Assembly: GCA_964559535.1 (NCBI GenBank)
Contig: CAZLIC010000016.1
Coordinates: 1 to 64,000 of the forward strand
Length of the DNA stretch: 64,000 bases
Direction: 5' to 3'
Origin: CAZLIC01 sp964559535
Lineage (GTDB): Bacteria > Pseudomonadota > Alphaproteobacteria > Rhodobacterales > Rhodobacteraceae
This document shows, piece after piece, positions 50,222 through 58,379 of this stretch. Numbering within the stretch: the first letter of the stretch is position 1; the number at the start of each line of letters is the position of its first letter. The notes beneath the pieces were generated by a model. It was not told where the DNA came from, searched no databases, and was given only the letters and a program-made list of their open reading frames with translations. The position numbers and the translations under genes were made by a program.

Positions 50222-50254
50222 CCCCATCCTGCCCGTCGGCCCTGCGGGAAGGCG

Positions 50255-50842
50255 CTACAACGGCCCGAGCGCGGGTTCCAGAAGCGCCAGTGCTGCGGCG
50301 CGGGCGCGGGCAGGCGACAGGCGTTCGGGGTCGATGTGGGCTTCCAGCCACAGCCCGTCGATCAGTGCCACTACCGGGAAAGCCAGCGCCGCGGCATCGA
50401 CATGGCGTCCCTGTCCGGCGGCGTGGCGGGCAATGGCCGCCTCCATCCGCGCCAGATAGGCGCCGTATTGCGCGCGGTGTTCGGCGCGCAGCACCGGGTT
50501 CACCGCCACCTCGCCCCAGAGCGCCAGCCAGATGTTCAGCGGGTCCTTGCGGAACAGGTCCTCTGAAAAGGCGGCGTCGATCAGACTGCGCAGGTCAGTG
50601 GCCTCGTCGGGCATCAGCACCGACAGGAAATTGCGGTAGGCCGCCACATAGACGGCGGCCAGAAGCCCGTCCTTGCCGCCGAAGTGATGCGCGATCAACC
50701 CGCGCGAGGCCTGCGCCCGGGCGCAGATGTTGTCCACGGTAAAGGCCTGGATGCCGCCGCGGGCGAGGCAGGCAAGGCCTGCCTCGACCAGCATGGCGGC
50801 ACGCTGTTCGGCGGGGTAGCGGCGGAAGCGCGGTTCGGTCAT
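50255..50842 (-). CDS. TetR-family regulator, BetI-like
   Basis: A 195-aa one-component regulator. The N-terminal helix-turn-helix (AFTVDNICARAQASRGLIAHHFGGKDGLLAAVY) and a BetI_C-type ligand domain (VALIDGLWLEAHIDPERLSP) are clear. BetI regulators respond to choline-like compounds. It is the most likely regulator of the divergent 56.2/58.4-kb promoter, where TTGTT-S-AACAA palindromes occur. It lies downstream of the Dpp operon on the same strand, with an intergenic repeat between. Confidence 0.9.
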   Translation of the reverse strand: MTEPRFRRYPAEQRAAMLVEAGLACLARGGIQAFTVDNICARAQASRGLIAHHFGGKDGLLAAVYVAAYRNFLSVLMPDEATDLRSLIDAAFSEDLFRKDPLNIWLALWGEVAVNPVLRAEHRAQYGAYLARMEAAIARHAAGQGRHVDAAALAFPVVALIDGLWLEAHIDPERLSPARARAAALALLEPALGPL

Positions 50843-50873
50843 GTGGGTGATGCGCCGGTGGTTCGGGCAGGAG

Positions 50874-50927
50874 CGGGGGGTTTCACACCCCCCGCACCCG
50901 CCGTGGGGTATTTGCGCAAAGATGAGA
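50874..50927. repeat. CAAATACCCCACGG intergenic repeat, copy 2
   Basis: The reverse complement of 50896-50927 matches 37579-37610 at 29 of 32 positions. The adjoining hairpin has G6 (50875-50880) and C6 (50888-50893) arms. It lies between the Dpp binding-protein stop and the tetR start. Confidence 0.8.
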
Positions 50928-50944
50928 GCAGCAAGGGGTGCCTT

Positions 50945-52489
50945 TCAGAGAAGCGCGAATCGTGTCGGGTCGGGGTGGCCGTCGGCCAGGATCACCGGCT
51001 TCAGGTTGGCATCGTGCAGCGCCACATAGGGGCCGAAGCAGACAAAGATGAAGCCGCCCGATTCCTCCATCAGGTCCTCCATGCGGTGGAACATGGCCTT
51101 GCGCTTTTCCACATCCGTCTCGCCCAACGATTTCTGGTACAGGTCTTCGTATTCGGCGCTGTCGAAGAAGGACCAGTTGTAGACGCCGATCTGGTCGGGG
51201 CGGAACCAGACAAGGTTTTCGGTGGGGTCGATGCCGCCCGCGAAGTCCATCAGCACCAGTTCAAGCGACAGGTAGTCGTCGCCCGCCGTCTTGTCGCCCA
51301 GCGCCCAGTAGGCGGCGTCCTCGGTGGGCTGGATGTTGATGGTGATGCCCGCCTCGGCCATCGAGGCCTGGATGATCTGGGCAATAGCCTGCGAGGTGCT
51401 GTCGGTGAGGGCGACGAGGTTGAGTGTCAGACCCTCGGCCCCGGCCTCGGCCAGCAGCGCCTTGGCCTTGTCGACGTCGCGCGCGATCAGGTTCGCGGGG
51501 CGGCTGTAGGGGCCGGGTGGGACCACGCCGGTGGAACGAGGCACGAGGCCGTCGAAGGCGCCGATCAGGACCGATTCACCGTCATAGGCGTACTGGATGG
51601 CCTGCCGCACGCGCGGGTCCTTCAGCGGTTCGGCATTCATGTTGATCGTCAGCCAGGTGTAGCGCGTGGACTGCGCCTCGATCAGCGCAGCGCCCGCCGG
51701 GGGGGCCGCGCGCAGGTTTTCGGCCGCGGTCACGGCGACGCGGGTGAAGTCGAAGCTGTCGGCCTCATACGCCAGCTGGGCGGCCTGATCGTCGGTAACG
51801 ATGTAGATCTCGATGGTTTCCCACAGCGGCTTGTCCAGCGTCCAGGCGGGGTTGGCCTTCAGCGTGACCTTCTGGCCCTGTTCCCAGGCGTCGAACAGGT
51901 AGGGGCCGCACTGGGCGGGAATTTCGGTGGTGTAGCGGCCCCCCGCGGCCTCGACCGCCTTCCGGCAGACGATGTGGCCGCCGTAGTACGGCAGCGCGAT
52001 GACGGGGAAGGGGGCGAAGGGTTCGGTCAGGTGGATCAGGCCGCTGCGCGCGTCGATCACTTCGACCTCTTTCAGCTTCTCGAACTGGTAGGCCCAGGCG
52101 GACTCGCTGCCGCCGATGCGTTCGAAGCTGAACTTAACGTCATCGGCGGTGACGGGGCCGAAGTCGCCGGTCCACACCAGGCCTTCGCGCAGGGTGAAGG
52201 CGATGGTCTGCGGGTCTTTCCATTCGAAGACCTCGGCGGCGTGGTTCGACAGCGTGTTGCCGTCGCGCATGTCCGACAGGCGGATGAGGGTGACCTGCGT
52301 CATGCGGGGGATGATGTCGTCCAGCTCGCCGATGATGCCGAAGGGGTCGAGCACCTGAAAGTCGGACGAGACGCGCAGGCGCAGGGTGGTGCCGTCGGCC
52401 GCCCAGGCAAAGCGGGGGGCGGTGGCGGCAGTGGCAAGGGCGGCGCCGGTCAGGCGGAGGAAGGCGCGGCGGTCAGTGGACCAGGGCAT
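50945..52489 (-). CDS. peptide/opine-type ABC transporter substrate-binding protein
   Basis: A 514-aa family-5 binding protein (DppA/OppA group), exported by Tat: STDRRAFLRLTGAALATA, cleaved near FAWAAD. Family features are SDFQVLDPFGIIGELDD, FTLREGLVWTGDFGPVTADDVKFSFER, and DPRVRQAIQYAYD. Start ATG 52489 has GGAG 7 bases upstream; ATG 52501 is possible. The gene start overlaps the end of the ATPase gene before it. Last gene of the CocE-Dpp operon; it could carry peptides, opines or betaine conjugates. Confidence 0.93.
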   Translation of the reverse strand: MPWSTDRRAFLRLTGAALATAATAPRFAWAADGTTLRLRVSSDFQVLDPFGIIGELDDIIPRMTQVTLIRLSDMRDGNTLSNHAAEVFEWKDPQTIAFTLREGLVWTGDFGPVTADDVKFSFERIGGSESAWAYQFEKLKEVEVIDARSGLIHLTEPFAPFPVIALPYYGGHIVCRKAVEAAGGRYTTEIPAQCGPYLFDAWEQGQKVTLKANPAWTLDKPLWETIEIYIVTDDQAAQLAYEADSFDFTRVAVTAAENLRAAPPAGAALIEAQSTRYTWLTINMNAEPLKDPRVRQAIQYAYDGESVLIGAFDGLVPRSTGVVPPGPYSRPANLIARDVDKAKALLAEAGAEGLTLNLVALTDSTSQAIAQIIQASMAEAGITINIQPTEDAAYWALGDKTAGDDYLSLELVLMDFAGGIDPTENLVWFRPDQIGVYNWSFFDSAEYEDLYQKSLGETDVEKRKAMFHRMEDLMEESGGFIFVCFGPYVALHDANLKPVILADGHPDPTRFALL

Positions 52490-53426
52490 TTCGTTCTCCA
52501 TTGTGGATGATGGGGAAGTGGCAGGCAGTGGCGTGGGTTTCCGAAAGCGGCGTGAGGAGGGGCGCGGTGCTGCGGCAGGCCGGTTGCACCCTGGGGCAGC
52601 GGGTGTGGAAGGGGCAGCCTGCGGGGCGGCGCAGGACCGAGGGGATGTCGCCCTTGATGGCAAGGTCCTGGCGCCTGCGGCGCGGATCGGGGTCGGGCAC
52701 CGCGGCCAGGAGACTGGCGGTGTAGGGGTGGGCGGGTTCCGCAAAAATGGCCGCGGCGGGGCCGGTTTCCATCAGGCGACCAAGGTAGAGGATGGCAATG
52801 CGGTCGGCCGTGTGGCGCAGCACGGCCAGGTTGTGCGAAATGAGGATCACCGCAAGGCCCATCTGGCGCTGCAGGTCGGCGATCAGGTTCAGCACCTCGC
52901 CCTGCACGCTGACATCCAGTCCCGCCGTGGGTTCATCGGCCACCAGCAGGCGGGGTTTCAGCGCCAGCGCGCGGGCCAGGTTCACGCGGCGGGCCTGGCC
53001 GCCCGACAGTTCGTGCGGATAGCGGCGGGCAAGGTCGGGCGGCAGGCCGACGCGGGCCAGCATCGCGGCGGGGTCTTCGGCGGGCTGCCGGGCGATGGCG
53101 AAGGGTTCGCGCAGGGCGGCGCCGACGGTCTGACGGGGCGACAGGGCGGCGACCGGGTCCTGCAGCATCAGTGCCGCGTGGCGGCGCAACTCGGCGGGGT
53201 TGGTGATCGGCTGGCCTTCGAAACGAATGCTGCCGGTGGCGGGCTGCAGGCCCATCAGCGCGCGGGCGAGTGTGGATTTGCCGCTGCCGCTTTCGCCTGC
53301 GATCCCAAGGGTTTCGCCGGGGTTCACCTGCAGGGTGATGCCCTGCAGCAGGTTCAGACGCCGGGCGCGCAGTCCGGGGAGCGGCAGGGTGACGGCGACG
53401 TCGGCAAGGGTGAGGGTGGGCGTCAT
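52473..53426 (-). CDS. peptide-type ABC transporter ATPase (DppF/OppF)
   Basis: A 317-aa ATPase. Walker A GESGSGKST, signature LSGGQARRVNLARALAL (Ala-Arg in place of the usual Gln), Walker B LLVADEPTAGLD, switch LISHNLAVLRH. The C-terminal CPFHTRCP cysteine motif typical of Opp/Dpp ATPases is present, with four cysteines that bind an iron-sulfur cluster in some homologues. The start overlaps the DppD stop by four bases. Confidence 0.92.
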   Translation of the reverse strand: MTPTLTLADVAVTLPLPGLRARRLNLLQGITLQVNPGETLGIAGESGSGKSTLARALMGLQPATGSIRFEGQPITNPAELRRHAALMLQDPVAALSPRQTVGAALREPFAIARQPAEDPAAMLARVGLPPDLARRYPHELSGGQARRVNLARALALKPRLLVADEPTAGLDVSVQGEVLNLIADLQRQMGLAVILISHNLAVLRHTADRIAILYLGRLMETGPAAAIFAEPAHPYTASLLAAVPDPDPRRRRQDLAIKGDIPSVLRRPAGCPFHTRCPRVQPACRSTAPLLTPLSETHATACHFPIIHNGERNALVH

Positions 53427-54376
53427 GCCGCCACCTCGTGACACAGTGCCGAATGGCCCGGGGCGACGGTCACTCGCTGGGGCGGGGTGGTGCATCGTGC
53501 AGTGGCCGAGGGGCAGCGGGGGGCGAAGGCGCAGCCGGGCGGGGGAGCCGTCAGGTCGGGCAGGCGGCCGGGGATGGTGGGCAGGGGCGAGACGCGGCCG
53601 GGCAGCACGGCGGGGTCGCAAGCCATCAGCGCGCGGGTATAGGGGTGGCGGGGCGCGTGGTACAGCGCATCGACCGGCGCCTCTTCCACCACCTGCCCTG
53701 CGTACATGACATACACACGGTCGCAAAGTTCGCCCACCACGCCGAGGTGGTGGGTGATGACGATGATGGCGCCTTGGTGGACGCGGCGCAGGTCGCGCAA
53801 CAGGTGCAGGATCTGCGCCTCCATCGTCACGTCCAGCGCGGTGGTGGGCTCATCGGCCACCAGCACTTGCGGCGACAGCAGAAGGGCCGCGGCAATGCCC
53901 ACCCGTTGCCGCATTCCACCCGACAGTTCGTGCACGAACCGCCCCATGATCGCCGCCGGGTCGGGCAGGCCGACGCGGGCGAGCATGGCGAGCACCGCCG
54001 TGTGGCGGTCGCGGGCGGGCAGGCCGAGGTTCACCTGCGCGTCCACCAGCTGCCGCCCCAGCGGCAGGACGGGGTTGAAGGCCGTCATCGGGTCCTGGAA
54101 CACCATGGCAATGCCGGGGCCGCGCAGGGGGCGGCGTTCGCGTTCGGGCATGGTCACAAGATCGCGGTCGCCCAGCCGGATTGTCCCGCCGGTGATGCGG
54201 GCGTTGGGGGGCAAAAGCATGGGCAGGGCCAACGCCAGCGAGGATTTGCCGCAGCCGGATTCGCCGACGATGCCCACCACTTCGCCCGCTTCCGCGTGCA
54301 GCGACACGTCACGCAGGGCATGCAGGGGGCCGCGGTCGGTAGCATAGGTCAGCGACAGGTTTTGCACCCGGATCAT
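53423..54376 (-). CDS. peptide-type ABC transporter ATPase (DppD/OppD)
   Basis: A 317-aa ATPase, partner of the preceding one. Walker A GESGCGKSS, Q-loop VFQDPMTAFNP, signature LSGGMRQRVGIAAALL, Walker B VLVADEPTTALD, switch VITHHLGVVGE (His in place of Asp after the switch). C-terminal CAFAPRCP motif present. Both starts in this pair are ATGA overlaps, so the operon is read as one coupled unit. Confidence 0.92.
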   Translation of the reverse strand: MIRVQNLSLTYATDRGPLHALRDVSLHAEAGEVVGIVGESGCGKSSLALALPMLLPPNARITGGTIRLGDRDLVTMPERERRPLRGPGIAMVFQDPMTAFNPVLPLGRQLVDAQVNLGLPARDRHTAVLAMLARVGLPDPAAIMGRFVHELSGGMRQRVGIAAALLLSPQVLVADEPTTALDVTMEAQILHLLRDLRRVHQGAIIVITHHLGVVGELCDRVYVMYAGQVVEEAPVDALYHAPRHPYTRALMACDPAVLPGRVSPLPTIPGRLPDLTAPPPGCAFAPRCPSATARCTTPPQRVTVAPGHSALCHEVAA

Positions 54377-55263
54377 CGCATCCCCCGGTGCCGCAAGCGG
54401 GGGTCCAGCGCATCGCGCAGGCCTTCGCCGAGGAAGGTGAAGCCCAGGGTGGCCAGGATCAGCGGCACACCGGCAGCGATCACCAGCACGGGTGTCTGCC
54501 GGATGGCGGTGTAGCCGTCGTACAGCATGTTGCCCCAGGACGGGGAGGGCGGTTTGACGCCGAGGTTGAGGTACGACAGCCCCGCCTCCAGCATGATGAC
54601 CACCGGCACGTCCATCGACAGCACGATGACCAGCGGGCCGATGACATTGGGCAGAAGGTGGCGCAGCACGATGCGGGCGGGCGAGGCGCCCATGCTGCGG
54701 AGCGCGGTCACGAAGTCGGCCGCGCGAAGGGACAGCGTCTGGGCGCGCACCAGCCGGGCGTAGGAGGGCACCGAGACCAGCACGATCACCAGGATCAGCG
54801 TGGTGGTGCCGGGGCCGAGGACGGTGATGACGGCCAGCGCGAACATCACCATCGGCAACGACGAGAGCGAGTCGAAGACAAGAAGCAGGATGCCGTCCAG
54901 CCAGCGCGGGCCGTAGCCCGCGATCAGGCCCAGGATCAGGCCGATGGCCCCCGCCAGCCCCACCGAGGTAAGCGCGATGCCAAAGGCGGTGCGCGTGCCC
55001 CAGATCAGACGCGAGAGCGTGTCGCGGCCCAACTGGTCGGTTCCGGCCCAGTGCGCCCACGAGGGGTCGGCGAACTTGTCGCGCACGTTCAGGGCAAGCG
55101 GGTCGTAGGGGGCGATCAAGGGGGCCAGCAGGGCGATCAGCACGACGACAACCACAAGGATGGCGCCGAAGGTCCCCATCGGGTCGCGCAGCAGGCGCCC
55201 GGCGGCGCCCTTGCCGCGACTGGCCGGTTCGGGGGCGGGCAGGGCGTCAGCCGCGGAAGGCAT
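54373..55263 (-). CDS. peptide-type ABC transporter permease (DppC)
   Basis: A 296-aa permease. The N-terminal cytoplasmic tail and first helix GTFGAILVVVVVLIALLAP fit DppC, and the EAA-type loop is DFVTALRSMGASPARIVLRH. ATG 55263 is chosen for the best fit to the family N terminus; an in-frame ATG at 55290 would overlap dppB further. It follows dppB with a 17-base overlap. Confidence 0.92.
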   Translation of the reverse strand: MPSAADALPAPEPASRGKGAAGRLLRDPMGTFGAILVVVVVLIALLAPLIAPYDPLALNVRDKFADPSWAHWAGTDQLGRDTLSRLIWGTRTAFGIALTSVGLAGAIGLILGLIAGYGPRWLDGILLLVFDSLSSLPMVMFALAVITVLGPGTTTLILVIVLVSVPSYARLVRAQTLSLRAADFVTALRSMGASPARIVLRHLLPNVIGPLVIVLSMDVPVVIMLEAGLSYLNLGVKPPSPSWGNMLYDGYTAIRQTPVLVIAAGVPLILATLGFTFLGEGLRDALDPRLRHRGMR

Positions 55264-56197
55264 CGCGCACCCGCGGGTCCAGCCGCGCAATCAGCAGGTC
55301 GGCGGCGGTGACGACGGCCAGGTAGAAAGCGGTCATGAACAGCACGGTGCCCATCACCACCGGAAAGTTCCGCTTTTCCACCGCAGTGGTCATCAGCGTG
55401 CCGATGCCGGGGCGGGAAAAGACGGTTTCCACGAACACCGCCGAGGACAGGATGGCGCCGAAGCCCACGGCGATGATCGAGATCACCGGCACGATGGCCA
55501 CGCGCAGGGCATAGGTGGCGACGATGGTGCGCTCTGACAGGCCGAATGCGCGGGCGGTGCGGATGTGGGGGGCCGCCATCACCTCCAGCATCGCGGCGCG
55601 GACGAGGCGGGCAAGGTAGCCGACCCAGGGCAGGCCGATGGCAAATGCAGGCAGGATCAGCGCGCGCAACTGGCTGGCGGGGTCGCCCGGCTTGCCCGCG
55701 CCGATGGCGGGCAGCCAGTTCAGGTACACCGCAAAGATCAACAGCGCGTAGATGGCGATGACGAAGGACGGGACCGAAATGAAGGCGACCGAGACAATGC
55801 CCAACAGCCGGTCCGCCACCGTGTCGCGCCAGACCACCGCAAGGCAGCCAAGCAACAGTCCCCCGGCCACCGCCCAGCCCATGGCAACCGCGCCCAGAAG
55901 CAGCGTTTGCGGGAAAGTTTCCAGGATCATCGTGGTGACGGGCCGGTTCGACCACACGTCATAGCCAAGGTCGCCGCGCAGGGCGGCGGCGAAGAAGTTC
56001 ACCACCTGGATGTGGATCGGCTGGTCCAGCCCCATGCGTTCGGTCAGCGCGGCCTTCAGCGCGGGCGAGGCGCGGGGGCCCAGTGCAACCGAGGCCGGGT
56101 CGCCGGGGACAAGGAACACCATCGCGTACATCGCCAGCATGACCGTGATCAGGATCAGGATCGCAAGGCCGATGCGCTTGACGGCGTAGGTCAGCAT
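55247..56197 (-). CDS. peptide-type ABC transporter permease (DppB)
   Basis: A 316-aa permease starting with the classic DppB helix MLTYAVKRIGLAILILITV, followed by the periplasmic loop GDPASVALGPRASPALKAAL and the EAA-type loop HIRTARAFGLSERTIVATYAL. Six helices. It begins 24 bases after the CocE hydrolase gene, which probably supplies the promoter for the whole operon. Confidence 0.93.
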   Translation of the reverse strand: MLTYAVKRIGLAILILITVMLAMYAMVFLVPGDPASVALGPRASPALKAALTERMGLDQPIHIQVVNFFAAALRGDLGYDVWSNRPVTTMILETFPQTLLLGAVAMGWAVAGGLLLGCLAVVWRDTVADRLLGIVSVAFISVPSFVIAIYALLIFAVYLNWLPAIGAGKPGDPASQLRALILPAFAIGLPWVGYLARLVRAAMLEVMAAPHIRTARAFGLSERTIVATYALRVAIVPVISIIAVGFGAILSSAVFVETVFSRPGIGTLMTTAVEKRNFPVVMGTVLFMTAFYLAVVTAADLLIARLDPRVRDAFRG

Positions 56198-56221
56198 CGG
56201 TTCCGGCCTGTGGACGGGGGT

Positions 56222-58267
56222 TCAGAGATGGTCACGCGCGATCCTTTCGTGCCAAGCGCGCTGGAACACGGGCTTGCCGTTTTCGGTGACGTTCAGCTGC
56301 ATGTCGACGATGAAGTGCGTGGCGTCGCAGGACAGCGCGCCGCGGCTTTCGTGGCCGAACACGCCGTCGGGGCGTTCGATTTCCACGCTGTAGCTGGTTT
56401 CGCAGCGGGCGCTGAGGGGGTCGCCATCGGTGATGATGTGGCGGCACAGGCCGCGCCCGCGGGTGGTGATGTCGATGTCGGGCATCGGCGCCTCATAGGT
56501 CCAGCGCGGAAAGTCCACCACCATCTCGCCCGACAGCAGGTCATGCGTCACGCGCCGCTTGCCGGGGACGGGGGCGGTCTCTTCCCGCGCGGGCTGGCCA
56601 CCCGCCACGCGCCGCCGCCCGGCGACGGGGGGGGCGCATTCGGCAGGGTCGAAGGGGCGCAGCGCCGCATCCTCGGGCCGCGGGGGCCGCACGGGCAGAT
56701 CCATGCGGCTGTGTGCAAGGTCCAGCGTCAGCGTGGCCAGCTCCGGCGAGGGCCAGGCGATGGGCCAGTAGGTGGTGGACAGCGACACGGCAATCCGGTG
56801 GCCCGCCGGGAAGGCATGGCCGATGTCGTCCAGGTCCACCACCGCCTCGGTCCATTCGCCGGGGGTCAGCGCGGTCGGCCGGTCGTGGCCGAAACGGTGG
56901 GTCAGGTTCAGCAGGCCGACCGTCACGCGCGTGGAGGCGCCGTCCGGCGCCACGTCGTTCAGCCGCACGGCGACCAGCGCCTGCGGCTTGTCGGCGCGGA
57001 ACCGGATGCGCAGTTGCGGCGCGCCCAGGATTTCGGTGCGTTCGGGCAGCGGGTCCGAGGTGAACACCAGCGACCCGCCATCGTCGATCCGCTGGTCGGC
57101 GGCCCAGTCGGCCTCTTCGCCGTAGCGGCCGACCTCGCCCGCCGTCAGGCCCACCCACAGGGGCGAGCAGACCGAGGCCTGACCGGGTTCCGGTGTGGCG
57201 GTCAGGCGGCCCAAGGGCGACAGGTGCAGCGGGCGCCACTGGGTGCGGGGCGAGGGCCACTGGTCCTCGGCCACCCAGCGGCCGGGGCGTTCGGAATAAC
57301 AGGTGCGGGGCGGGACGCTCTCCTGAATCCAGGCGCGGTACAGGGGTTCGTTCATCATCCCCGTGTCGCGCCCCTTCATCCAGTGGTCGCACCAGCGGAT
57401 CACCTCCTGCAGCCAGCCGATCTCGGGCTGTACGGTGACGTCATAGGGGAAAGAATGCGCCCATGGGCCGATCAGCCCGCGCACAGGGGATTTGAGCCCC
57501 GCAAGCAGCCGGGGGACGGATTCGCTGTAGTTGTCGGCCCAGCCCGAGACGGCATAGACGGGAACGGTGATGCGCGAGAAATCCTCGCAGACCGAGCCCT
57601 GCCGCCAATAGTCGTCGCGGCGCTGGTGCTGCAGCCAGGCCAGGATCCACGGCGCATTGGCCTGCATCCGCTCTTCCCACATCTGCCGCCACTCTGGCCC
57701 GACGATGACCGGGTCGGGCGGCAGGTCCTGATGCGCGAACATCGTGGACGACCAGTCGAAGTCATCCTTCGACAGGCAGCCGCCGACACGGTGGATGTCG
57801 GTGGCAAAGCGGTCGTCGGTTGACCCCACGGTGATGATCGTCTTCAGCGCCGGGGGCTGGCGGGCGGCGATCTGCAACCCGTTGAAACCACCCCAACTGA
57901 TCCCGATCATCGCCACGCTGCCGTCGCACCAGTCCTGCGCGGCAAGCCAGGCGATGGCGTCACAGCCATCCAGTTGTTCCTGCACCGAGTATTCGTCGTG
58001 GATCAGCCCCTGGCTGTCGCCGGTGCCGCGGATGTCCAGCCGGATGCAGGCATAGCCGTACCCGGCCAGATAGGCATGCATCTTGGCGTCGCGGCCGCGG
58101 GTGCCGTCGCGTTTGCGGTAGGGCAGGTATTCCAGGATGGCGGGCACCCGGCCCGCACCTTCGGGCATCCAGGCCTTTGCCGCCAGAACGGTGCCGTCGG
58201 GCAGCGGCACCTTCAGGTCCTCGACCACGCGCACGGGAAAGGGCAGGTCGCTGCGTTCGACGGGCAT
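56222..58267 (-). CDS. CocE/NonD-family hydrolase (X-Pro dipeptidyl-peptidase-like)
   Basis: A 681-aa alpha/beta hydrolase. The catalytic serine is in MIGISWGGFNG (near residue 140), with the oxyanion tyrosine region LEYLPYRKRDGT, an aspartate region near SGWADNYSES, and a His near GPWAHSFPYD. The C-terminal half is the jelly-roll domain of the cocaine esterase/glutaryl-7-ACA acylase group. It has no signal peptide and so is cytoplasmic: it would cleave an ester or amide after import by the Dpp system encoded downstream. The operon promoter lies next to a TTGTTGAACAA palindrome. Confidence 0.9.
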   Translation of the reverse strand: MPVERSDLPFPVRVVEDLKVPLPDGTVLAAKAWMPEGAGRVPAILEYLPYRKRDGTRGRDAKMHAYLAGYGYACIRLDIRGTGDSQGLIHDEYSVQEQLDGCDAIAWLAAQDWCDGSVAMIGISWGGFNGLQIAARQPPALKTIITVGSTDDRFATDIHRVGGCLSKDDFDWSSTMFAHQDLPPDPVIVGPEWRQMWEERMQANAPWILAWLQHQRRDDYWRQGSVCEDFSRITVPVYAVSGWADNYSESVPRLLAGLKSPVRGLIGPWAHSFPYDVTVQPEIGWLQEVIRWCDHWMKGRDTGMMNEPLYRAWIQESVPPRTCYSERPGRWVAEDQWPSPRTQWRPLHLSPLGRLTATPEPGQASVCSPLWVGLTAGEVGRYGEEADWAADQRIDDGGSLVFTSDPLPERTEILGAPQLRIRFRADKPQALVAVRLNDVAPDGASTRVTVGLLNLTHRFGHDRPTALTPGEWTEAVVDLDDIGHAFPAGHRIAVSLSTTYWPIAWPSPELATLTLDLAHSRMDLPVRPPRPEDAALRPFDPAECAPPVAGRRRVAGGQPAREETAPVPGKRRVTHDLLSGEMVVDFPRWTYEAPMPDIDITTRGRGLCRHIITDGDPLSARCETSYSVEIERPDGVFGHESRGALSCDATHFIVDMQLNVTENGKPVFQRAWHERIARDHL

Positions 58268-58279
58268 GGGGCGCTCCAC

Positions 58280-58292
58280 CTTGTTGAACAAG
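58280..58292. promoter_or_regulatory. TTGTTGAACAA operator, CocE side
   Basis: CTTGTT-G-AACAAG is a perfect palindrome about 15 bp upstream of the CocE start. Its reverse complement with the flank (TTGTTCAACAAGGTG) nearly equals the site on the other side (TTGTTCAACAAAGGTG). Confidence 0.6.
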
Positions 58293-58359
58293 CATGCAAC
58301 ACGCCACGCGCGTGCGTCAACCGTCTTGACCGGGGGCAATGTGCGCCGCTACTGTACGG

Positions 58360-58370
58360 TTGTTCAACAA
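58360..58370. promoter_or_regulatory. TTGTTCAACAA operator, demethylase side
   Basis: TTGTT-C-AACAA lies 10 bp before the demethylase ATG (58380). With its twin at 58280-58292 it frames the 112-bp divergent promoter, as expected for a shared TetR-type repressor. Confidence 0.6.
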
Positions 58371-58379
58371 AGGTGCGCC

